Positions 45,129 to 53,954 of a stretch of 64,000 nt of DNA are shown here, one piece after another; position 1 is the first letter of the stretch, and each line of letters starts with the position of its first letter. The stretch lies in NCBI RefSeq assembly GCF_043290135.1, contig NC_134701.1, positions 61,376,502 to 61,440,501 of the forward strand, written 5' to 3'. This stretch comes from Rhipicephalus microplus (lineage: Eukaryota > Arthropoda > Arachnida > Ixodida > Ixodidae). The translations under genes and the position numbers were made by a program. The notes under the pieces are model-generated. The model did no database searches and was not told where the DNA came from. It saw nothing but the letters and a program-made list of their open reading frames with translations.

Positions 45129-47787
45129 TTCGGCAGCAGTGGCGAACAACGTTCACAACGTCTAAGACATTTTCTGCATTTCTTGCCGCAGATCATTTCT
45201 GCGCAGCCTGCACGGCGCACCCGTTCCTCCTGAGCAGTTGGACACGGGTCGGCCGATTTTCACCGGCTCTGTGGAGCACAAGGGGGCGTTGACAGTGGCT
45301 GCGTCAGAGTTTCTGCATGAGTGCGACTGCTACAGAAGCACTGTTTCAAGCATAGACGTCTTCATCTGGCAGCCGCGGCGAACTGCGTTCACATCATCCA
45401 ACACATTTTTTGAATTTCTTGCCACAGATCACTTCTGCGTAGCCTGCATGGCGCACCCGTTCCTCCTGTGCAGTTGGACACGTGTCGGCCGATTTTCACC
45501 GAATCTGTGGCGCACAAGGGGGCGTTGAGAGCGGCTGCGTCAGAGTTTATGCACGAGTGCGACTGCCACAAAAGCACCGTTTCAAGCACCGACGACTTCA
45601 CTTGGCAGCAGTGGCGAACTGTGTTCACATCATCCAACACATTTTTTGCATTTCTTGCCGCAGATCACTTTTGCGTAGCCTGCATGGCGCACCCGTTCCT
45701 CCTGGGCAGTTGGACACGTGTCGGCCGATTTTCACCGAATCTGTGGCGCGCAAGGCGTCGTTGAGAGCGGCTGCGTCAGAGTTTCTGCACGAGAGCGACT
45801 GCCACAAAAGCACCGTTTCAAGCACCGACGACTTCCTTAGGCAGCAGTGGCGAACTGCGTTCACATCATTCAACACATTTTCTGCATTTCTTGCCACAGA
45901 TCACTTCTGCGTAGCCAGCATGGCGCATTCGTTCCGCCTGGGCAGTTGAACACGTGTCGGCCGATTTTCACCGACTCTGTGGAGCACAAGGGGGCGTTGA
46001 GAGCGGCTGCGTCAGAGTTTCTGCACGAGAGCGACTGCCATAAAAGCACCGTTTCAAGCACCGACGACTTCCTTAGGCAGCAGTGGCGAACTGCGTTCAC
46101 ATCATTCAACACATTTTCTGCATTTCTTGCCGCAGATCACTTCTGCGCAGCCTGCACGGCGCACCCGTTTCGCCTGGGCAGTTGAACACGTGTCGGCCGA
46201 TTTTCACCGACTCTGTGGAGCACAAGGGGGCGTTGAGAGCGGCTGCGTCAGAGTTTCTGCACGAGAGCGACTGCCATAAAAGCACCGTTTCAAGCACCGA
46301 CGACTTCCTTAGGCAGCAGTGGCGAACTGCGTTCACATCATTCAACACATTTTCTGCATTTCTTGCCGCAGATCACTTCTGCGCAGCCTGCACGGCGCAC
46401 CCGTTCCGCCTGGGCAGTTGAACACGTGTCGGCCGATTTTCACCGACTCTGTGGAGCACAAGGGGGCGTTGAGAGCGGCTGCGTCAGAGTTTCTGCACGA
46501 GAGCGACTGCCATAAAAGCACCGTTTCAAGCACCGACGACTTCCTTAGGCAGCAGTGGCGAACTGCGTTCACATCATTCAACACATTTTCTGCATTTCTT
46601 GCCGCAGATCACTTCTGCGCAGCCTGCACGGCGCACCCGTTTCGCCTGGGCAGTTGAACACGTGTCGGCCGATTTTCACCGACTCTGTGGAGCACAAGGG
46701 GGCGTTGACAGCGGCTGCGTCAGAGTTTCTGCACGAGTGCGACTGCTACAAAAGCACTGTTTCAAGCATAGACGCCTTCATTTGGCAGCAGCTGCGAACT
46801 GCGTTCACATTATCCGAGGCATTATCCGCATTTCTTGCCGAAGATCACTTCTGCGCAGCCTGCACGGCGCACCCGTTCCTCCTGGGCAGTTGGACACATG
46901 TCGGCCGCTTTTCACCGGCTTTGTGGAGCGCAAGGGGGCATTGACAGCGGCTGAGTCAGGGTTTATGCACGAGTGCGACTGCCACAAAAGCACCGTTTCA
47001 AGCACCGACGACTTCATTTGGCAGCAGTGGCGAACTGCGTTCACATCATCCAACACATTTTTTGCACTTCTTGCCGCAGATCACTTCTGCGTAGCCAGCA
47101 TGGCGCATCCGTTCCTCCTGGGCAGTTGGACACGTGTCGGCCGCTTTTCACCGACTCTGTGGAGCACAAGGGGGCGTTGACAGTGGCTGAGTCAGAGTTT
47201 ATGCACGAGTGCGACTGCCACAAAAGCACCGTTTCAAGAACCGACGACTTCATTTGGCAGCAGTGGCGAACTGCGTTCACATCATCCAACACATTTTTTG
47301 CATTTCTTGCCGCAGATCACTTCTGCGTAGCCTGCATGGCGCACCCGTTCATCCTGGGCAGTTGGACACGTGTCGGCCGATTTTTACCGAATCTGTGGCG
47401 AACAAGGGGGCGTTGAGAGCGGCTGCGTCAGAGCTTCTGCACGAGTGCGACTGCCACAAAAGCACCGTTTCAAGCACCGACGACTTCATTAGGTAGTAGT
47501 GGCGAACTGCGTTCACATCATTCAACACATTTTCTGCATTTCTTGCCGCAGATCACTTCTTCGCAGCCTGCACGGCGCACCCGTTCCGCCTGGGCAGTTG
47601 AACACGTGTCGGCCGATTTTCACCGAATCTGTGGAGCACAAGGGGGCGTTGACAGCGGCTGCGTCAGAGTTTCTGCACGAGTGCGACTGCTACAAAAGCA
47701 CCGTTTCAAGCACCGACGACTTCATTTGGCAGCAGTGGCGAACTGCGTTCACACCTTGTACGTCATTTTTTGCATTTCTTGCCACAG
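45129..47787 (+). repeat. 5' tandem monomers of LINE D (236 bp, 11 full units plus leader)
   Basis: The CAG|ATCA boundary recurs at 45191, 45427, 45663, 45899, 46135, 46371, 46607, 46843, 47079, 47315 and 47551 with the final CAG at 47787: twelve boundaries spaced exactly 236 bp, without a single length change. A 63-nt leader (from TTCGGCAGCAGTG) precedes the first unit. Units at about 45900-46680 are almost identical, those at the edges more diverged. 236 is not a multiple of three, so the many overlapping frames are not proteins. Confidence 0.9.
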
Positions 47788-47793
47788 GTTAGT
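47785..47793 (+). promoter_or_regulatory. Splice-donor-like junction at end of array D
   Basis: Final unit TTCTTGCCACAG is followed by GTTAGTGC; in all other units the CAG (once AAG) is followed by ATCA. GTTAGTGCAAAG belongs to LINE D, since the LINE C target duplication (ACTTTT) starts only at 47800. Confidence 0.5.
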
Positions 47794-48064
47794 GCAAAGA
47801 CTTTTTTGTTTATTCAATACTGCCAGCCACCCTTTGGCAGCCAGGGCAGGAGTGGTACAGTGCACAAAGTTTACACGCAAAGTTTACAAACACAAAGTTT
47901 ACACGCGACCAGTAACACGGTCCGCGGTACACAGAGAAGCAATAATGCAGTAAGTAAAAAAAAACAGTGTACGTTGTGGCATGGTAGCAAGATAACACGT
48001 GAAATACGTTAGTTCAATAGGACTAACAATAGGACTAACAGGGGAACAAGACCAGCACTTCCAA

Positions 48065-50900
48065 TCATACACAATTTTGAATAGCCGTTGAAAAAGCATT
48101 TTGATTATTTAAGTTAGTAACGTCGCGTGGCAAAGTGTTCCATTCTGCTATCGTTCTCGGGAAAAAGGATAGACGGTGAGCGTTTGTTCTCGTGAAAGGC
48201 ATTAGGATTGTTTTGTTGTGCTTGTTCCGGGTGGGGCGTGACATGTTGAATTCGAGATAAGTATTGAAGTCAAGCTTTGAATAACCATAGACTATACTGT
48301 GTAATGTTTTAAGTCGATGTAATTTACGGCGGGACTCTAGTGTTGGTAGGTCAGAACGCTTGCGCAGTTCTGTCACGGATACTCGCCTGCTGTATGCGTT
48401 GTGAATAAATCGCAGCGCTTTCTTTTGTACCCGTTCGAGCATCGCTGAATCCGTCTTTGTGTGTGGGTCCCAAACAACGTCTGCATATTCGAGCAAGGGG
48501 CGGACCAGCGTAGTGTACGCAACGGTCTTCGTTCTGCTTGTACAGTGCTGAAGTCGGTGTCTTAGAAGCCAAAGTCTGCGCAGTGCTGATGATGTAATAT
48601 TTTGTATGTGTTTGTTCCAGGTGAGGTTTGATGTCATTGTTACACCCAAATATTTGTACTCGTTAACAACCTCTAATTCAACATTGTTAATTTGATAAGC
48701 ATATTGAAATGGAAACTTTTTGTGCGTTATTGTCATTTGGCGGCACTTTGTTGTGTTGAGGCTCATGTTCCAATCGGCACACCAATTACTAACAGCTGTT
48801 AAGTATTTGTTGAGAACTTTCTGGTCATTTACAGAATCAATAGGGAGATAAACAACGCAGTCATCGGCAAAAAAACGGAAACGCACCAGACAGTCGAACT
48901 GTAAATCATTTAAATAGATAATGAAAAGCAACGGACCTAAGACGGAGCCCTGTGGGACTCCAGAAACAACTGATGACAATTGAGAGGCAGAGTCACCTAT
49001 CTGAACGTACTGATACCGGCTTGATAAGTAGGAGTCCAACCACTGAGTTATTTTCTCATTTTTGACCAAGTTTCGAATTTTTAACAGCAGGTTGCTATGG
49101 GGTACTCGATCGAAAGCTTTTTCGAAATCCAAGAATATAGCGTCACTTTGCCCCCCCCTTATCTAAAACTTTTGAGATATCGTTAGTCGTGTGTATTAGT
49201 TGTGTAACCGTGGAAAATCCACGCCGAAAACCATGTTGATTGCTCGTAAAAAACATGTTGCTCTCAAGATACGTTACTAGGTGTTTAAATATAAAGTGCT
49301 CCAAAACTTTACCGGCTGTACACAAAAGGGATATGGGGCGGTAGTTTTTTACAGAAAGTATATCGCCGGATTTATGCACAGGAGTAACTTTTGCAGTTTT
49401 CCAATCGTCTGGAACCACACCGCTTAGTAGACTTTCGCTAAATATAATGTAAAGGTATTTCGAGCACCACTCCGCATACCGGTAAAGAAATGCATTTGGT
49501 ATTCTGTCGGGACCTGCGGACTTTTTAGGGTCAAGGTTGAGCAAAGCCGAAAATATTCCCGGATCAGTAATAGTTATATCGGGAATGTCAAAGCCAGGAA
49601 TATTGAAATTAGTGCAGCACTGGGTTGCACGTACAAATACAGACGAGAAAAAAGCATTAAAAGCCCTTGCTATCGAGCAGGCATCGGACACTTCCCTGTC
49701 GTTTATTGTAATTTTGCCGACTGGATCTTTCTTTTGGGTGATGTGAGTTCAGAACTTCTTAGGGTTGGTGACAAGAAAGCCGTGCATCTTAACATTAAAA
49801 AAGTGATACTTTGATTCTTTGATTTTTTTCCGTAGGTCAGCCCTTAGGGAAGGTAACACGTTAGGCGTTTTGGGCGCTCGGGAGAGACGCTTAACACGAC
49901 GTTTTAAGTGAATTATGTCACGCGTAATCCATGGGCTTTGGCGGTTAATCTTTCTTTGTTTTTGTGGGACATATTTGTTAATACAAGTATGCACGGCCGT
50001 CTTGAAGTGCAACCATAATCCGTTTACGTCGAGATACCCGTTATTGTATTTGCTCTTAAAGGTGTCGAAATCTAGTTCGAGGAAGTCCAAAATACTTTCA
50101 TCATCAGCACCGTTAAAACCTCTAAATGGCTTAATGATTGCCCGCGAAGTTGAGGGCAACATATGACTTTTAAATTGTACTATTTCGTGATCTGAAATCC
50201 CGGGCAGAACATTGACATCAAAACCGAGCCGTTGAACGGATTCAGAAAGAAAGACAAGGTCAAGTAGTGACCTTGAGTTTGTCGAAACACGAGTAGGTTC
50301 ATGCACAATTTGGCCTAATTTACAAGAAAAAACAACATCAAGCAGCAGTTCAGAATGGTCGCAGGTAGGAACGGCACGCATCGAATCCCAGTCGATTCGG
50401 GGCAGATTAAAATCACCGCAGAGTACCATATGCGTGTAACGCTTGGCATACACGCCTACATGATCTGCAAATGCTTCAAGTACTGTAATGTTGGAATTTG
50501 GTGGTCTGTAAAATACACCGATAAAGATGTTAAGTTGCGGATGGTGAAGAACAATGCAAGCCATTTCAATGTTTTTGTGTTGAGGAAGGGGGGTATAGTC
50601 CAGGCCTTTTTTTATTATTAGTGCCACACCCCCACCTTTTGAAGCCCGGTCACAGCGATAGATTTCGTGGGAGCTCGGTATCGCTACCGAGTCTGGAATT
50701 TCGTCACTTAGCCACGTTTTTGTTACAGCCGTGACGTCGGGATCGTATACGGTGAGAACGCTTTCCAGATCATCAGACTTGTTTAAAATACTTCGTGCAT
50801 TTATATTCAAAACAGAAAAGGGTTTGGAATTCGTGAGCGAATGCACATCAGAGTCGCTCTTTCCTTTGCTATCAGCTCGGTCATGGTTTGGTGGCAATCG
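48065..50900 (-). pseudogene. LINE C ORF2: endonuclease-reverse transcriptase, two lesions
   Basis: Endonuclease at 50850-50150: LNINARSILNKSDDL, TKTWLSDE, GVFYRPPNSN, LCGDFNLPRIDW and GISDHEIVQF. RT: GVVPDDWKTAKVTPVHKSGD, GFRRGFSTVTQLI, DFEKAFDRVPH, GVPQGSVLGPLLFIIYLNDL and catalytic FFADDCVVYL near 48860, then YKYLGVTMTSNLTWNKHI, RPLLEYADVVWDPHT and RTNAHRLSFFPRTIAEWNTL. Lesions: a TGA at 49749-49751 in KKF*THI, and a frameshift at the C8 run near 49151. The frame follows ORF1 directly, in phase, after a single TGA (50901-50903), with no nearby ATG. Confidence 0.85.
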
Positions 50901-51557
50901 TCACTGCGGAGCGAAAGGAACTCTCGCTCCAAGAGTGTCGTCCCACACAAAAAGCTTACCATCGACTTTGATCTTGTCGAACGACTGCGTCACTTTTATC
51001 CCCTTCTTTCTTAGTTCAGCAGTGCTATCCCAAAGATTTTTCCGGACAGCCCGAACGCGAGGCGAAAAGTCTTCTGATATGCCATATTCCGTGTCTTTCA
51101 AGTTTTTACAGTTTTTTAGTATCCTCGCCTTGTCTCTACCGTCCACCAGCTTGAAAATTACTGGTCTACATTTGTTTTCCCTTTTTCTACCTATCCTGTG
51201 AGTACATTCTATTCCGACGTTCTTCACTTTTAGTACTTCACCAAGAATGTCGTTCGATACTATCTGCTCTAGCAACTCCACCTTTTCATCCTTCATCTCT
51301 TTGATACCGTACACTATCAAATTATCCCTCCGACTGCGGTTTTCCAAGTCGTCGATTTTATAAACGAGGCTGTCCACTTGTTGTTGTAGTTTGTCTACTT
51401 AAGTAGTGTAACTTGTTACGGTGCCAGATAGTTCATCTAGCTTTCTCTCAATTGCTGAGAGCTTATCACAAGTTTCACTCAAGCGTTGTGTGGTGGTACC
51501 TGAACTTTCTTTGAGTAGACGAATTTCATCTAAAATCTTCTGAAACATAGCTTCTGT

Positions 51558-51584
51558 GGGGCCAGGGTTCGACTCAACGTCCCC
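51558..51584 (-). other. 2A motif in LINE C (GDVESNPGP)
   Basis: Full consensus D-V-E-x-N-P-G-P, preceded by LLPHC. In 2A peptides the ribosome fails to join the last G and P, giving two products from one frame. The motif sits 44 residues after the CAG|GT junction, at the end of a hydrophobic stretch. Confidence 0.8.
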
Positions 51585-51710
51585 ACAATGAGGTAGCAGG
51601 TCTACAAAACAGTCATACACTGCAGAAAGAGCAAGTAGTAGCGACCGTGGGCACGGCAGAAGCACAAGGCATACATCATCACTACGATATTCAAGCTCCG
51701 GACGGTAGTC

Positions 51711-51719
51711 TCTCACCTG
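51711..51719 (-). promoter_or_regulatory. Splice-donor-like junction at end of array C
   Basis: Minus strand: TTGTTATTCAG then GTGAGAGACTAC. Internal units have the same TTGTTATTCAG followed by GTGCTGCTTC, so identity extends three bases past the CAG before diverging. Confidence 0.5.
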
Positions 51720-52352
51720 AATAACAAGCAAGAAGGGGTTCCTGAGAATCATGCTCTCGGCGCCTCTGTCGTGCCCACTGGTCGGTACCGGCCGAGCGCT
51801 TCTTCTTATATCCGTTGGTGTCGATGACGTGGCTGATGGTGGTACTCGATGCGCCGCCAGGGACAGAGTAGTAGTACGCAGGCTTGAAGAATTGGTGTCG
51901 ATCCCATACACGGGCGGATACGTGCTCCAGGCAGCATATCTTGCTGGTTGCGTCTCGGTACAAGGGAACGCCGGTGCGCAGATGGCACGAACATGAAGCA
52001 GCACCTGAATAACAAGCAAGAAGGGGTTCCTGAGAATCATGCTCTCGGCGCCTCTGTCGTGCCCACTGGTCGGTACCGGCCGAGCGCTTCTTCTTATATC
52101 CGTTGGTGTCGATGACGTGGCTGATGGTGGTACTCGATGCGCCGCCAGGGACAGAGTAGTAGTGCGCAGGCTTGAAGAATTGGTGTCGATCCCATACACG
52201 GGCGGATACGTGCTCCAGGCAGCATATCTTGCTGGTTGCGTCTCGGTACAAGGGAACGCCGGTGCGCAGATGGCACGAACATGAAGCAGCACCTGAATAA
52301 CAAGCAAGAAGGGGTTCCTGAGAATCATGCTCTCGGCGCCTCTGTCGTGCCC
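51717..52352 (-). repeat. 5' tandem monomers of LINE C (288 bp, 2.2 copies)
   Basis: CAG boundaries at 52293, 52005 and 51717 give two exact 288-bp units after a leader of about 60-62 nt that starts (GT)GGGCACGACAG. Internal unit starts read ACCAGTGGGC, with a CAGT initiator-like sequence. Because 288 is 96 codons, the frame that leads into ORF1 is open through the whole array. Confidence 0.85.
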
Positions 52353-53225
52353 ACTTTTACTGCTTCCGTTTATATTTTCAAAGAGACATTGTCACTGCTG
52401 CCAAGCTGCTTAATTTCTTTTATTTCTGTTACACGTATTTGCTTTTTGCCATGTCGAAAGATATCGCGAAGATTACGGAAGATGCCAAGAACGATTTCTC
52501 GAATTTAAGGGATGAGTTTAAACAGGAAATAAAGATATCGCAAAGTCCTTTGAGAGGGTACTCGGAAATTAAATGCGTGAATTTCGAACTGAGCAACGCA
52601 ACCATGCTCTGAGCCTTGAGTTTGCTCATTCAACTATCGAGGATTTGAAAAGCCAGCTGGCTGCCGCAGAAGCCCAAATTGATGAGTTGACCACGAGCAA
52701 CGAGGAACTGCGGGCAAAATGTCAGACTCTTGAGACCCATACAGGGGACCTAGAGCGACGGCTGGTTCACCTAGAGCAGTATACCAGAAACTCAAACATC
52801 GAAATTCAAGGTGTGTGAAAGGAAGAAAATGGGGATATTATGAGTGTCCCTTCGATAATTGGTGAGGCCAGTAATGATCCTGTTCAGGAATCTGACATAG
52901 AAACCTGTCATAAGGTGCCTACCCGAAATGCGGACCGCAGTAACATTATAGTTGAGTTGAAATATAGGGCAAAGCGAGACCTTGTACTAAGGAGAGAAAA
53001 TGCGCACCGCAACAATGACATCGGGATTTCAGACTCTGTGCAGATCTATATTAACCACCATCTCTGCCCTGCTCTGAGGCGCCTTCTAGACATGCCAGTA
53101 AAGCGCAGGCATGTAAAGCACTGGAAGTCTATCTGGTCTTTCAGTGGTAAAATTTTCGCGCGGAAGTCCTATGATTATGATGTCAAACAGATATGTTGCG
53201 AAGCTGATCTTGGAAAAATAAAGTA
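52353..53225 (+). pseudogene. LINE D 5' UTR end and ORF1
   Basis: T-rich 5' UTR, then ATG at 52451 (MSKDIAKITEDAKNDF), the same start as LINE A ORF1. A frameshift near 52560 leads to the frame with the coiled coil (LEFAHSTIEDLKSQLAAAEA ... LERRLVHLEQYTRNSN), TGA at 52816-52818, then DIETCHKVPTRNADRSNIIV, YINHHLCPALRRLLDMPVKR and WSFSGKIFARKSYDYD to the stop at 53224. Domain order equals LINE A ORF1; no 2A motif. Confidence 0.75.
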
Positions 53226-53301
53226 GAAGTATCACCTCTTGCAATGTAACAAAAGAGAACAAATTGGCCCGAATCCACATGTTACACAGTAAATGTCGTC
53301 G

Positions 53302-53939
53302 AAAGACGATAGTCTTGCGTCTGGAGAGAGTTAACAAAACGTTCATTTGATGTTCTGCGCAAGAAAATCGGTGAATGGTATTCTAAAGGCACTGCGTTAG
53401 TGCCTCGAGCATGTAGCGGAAGCAAACAAGCGCATCTAGGCACGTTAGACACGAGCGACATCTGACAGTTATCTTCGAAAACGAAGGCGTGCATGAACGC
53501 GGAGAAAGATGCGCGCCAGTCTCGGAGGTGATACGGTGTATAATGCAAAGTTACGGGCAGGTGCCACCACCGCGTCGTCGTAGCAAAGCGTTGGAAACAC
53601 CTTCTTGAGCATCGCGTTGCACTGTCAGCGCAGCGCGATAAACGCTACAGTCCTTAGAGTTACTTGTGTGTGCCTCTTCTAGTATAAAGGTAGACACACA
53701 AAATATTGACGTATTGTTATGGCGCCTCTGATGTGCGGAATATTTGCTTTTTTTATTTGACAATCACACAACTATGAACTCTAAAGCTTGAGCAATATTG
53801 GTGGGCGCTGCGGATGGGGTTGGCCGTTCTGTGCCGTTCGAGGCATCGTTGGGGCGGACAAACAGACAAATGCACAGATAGACAGACAGGCAGACCAGAA
53901 TTTTTCTGCCGAGGGTCCCCAAGAAAGACTATCGTCTTT
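53302..53939. mobile_element. MITE between ORF1 and ORF2 of LINE D
   Basis: 15-bp inverted ends AAAGACGATAGTCTT (53302-53316) and AAGACTATCGTCTTT (53925-53939). No transposase in the 638 bp. It contains a (GACA)-like run at 53855-53895. The insertion separates ORF1 (end 53225) from ORF2 (start 53955). Target duplication not clear. Confidence 0.65.
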
Positions 53940-53954
53940 AATAAAAGGGTCAGA

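Larger units (their letters stand above)
50901..51752 (-). pseudogene. LINE C ORF1 with 2A motif, one nonsense codon
   Basis: From an ATG in the last monomer (51752): MILRNPFLLVIQ, then V across the CAG|GT junction (51717), a hydrophobic signal-like stretch (VCLVLLPCPRSLLLALS), DLLPHCGDVESNPGP (2A, 51558-51584), a coiled coil (LSAIERKLDELSGTV ... LVYKIDDLENRSRRDN), and the RNA-binding core and C-terminus (IVYGIKEM, CTHRIGRKRENKCRPVIF, ISEDFSPRVRAVRKNLWD). TAA at 51399-51401 interrupts the coiled coil in frame. ORF1 binds element RNA; 2A would release the hydrophobic leader during translation. The core is clearly homologous to LINE B ORF1. Confidence 0.8.
47806..52352 (-). mobile_element. LINE C, full length, inserted in the 5' UTR of LINE D
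   Basis: Minus-strand LINE: monomer array (51717-52352), ORF1 with 2A motif, ORF2, 3' UTR with AATAAAC and a short A-run at 47806-47815. ACTTTT occurs on both sides (47800-47805 and 52353-52358), a 6-bp target duplication; left of it is the end of array D, right of it the 5' UTR and ORF1 of LINE D. Confidence 0.85.

Noticed and set aside
45129..47787. CRISPR-like array
   Set aside because: Units are 236 bp and contiguous without spacers, in eukaryotic DNA, upstream of a LINE ORF1.
45238..47953. Many overlapping frames of 80-193 codons in array D
   Set aside because: They repeat every 236 bp, shift frame from unit to unit and occur on both strands; no domain.
51751..52303. Duplicate 81-codon plus-strand and 69-codon minus-strand frames over array C
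   Set aside because: Identical copies from the 288-bp repeat in non-ORF1 frames.
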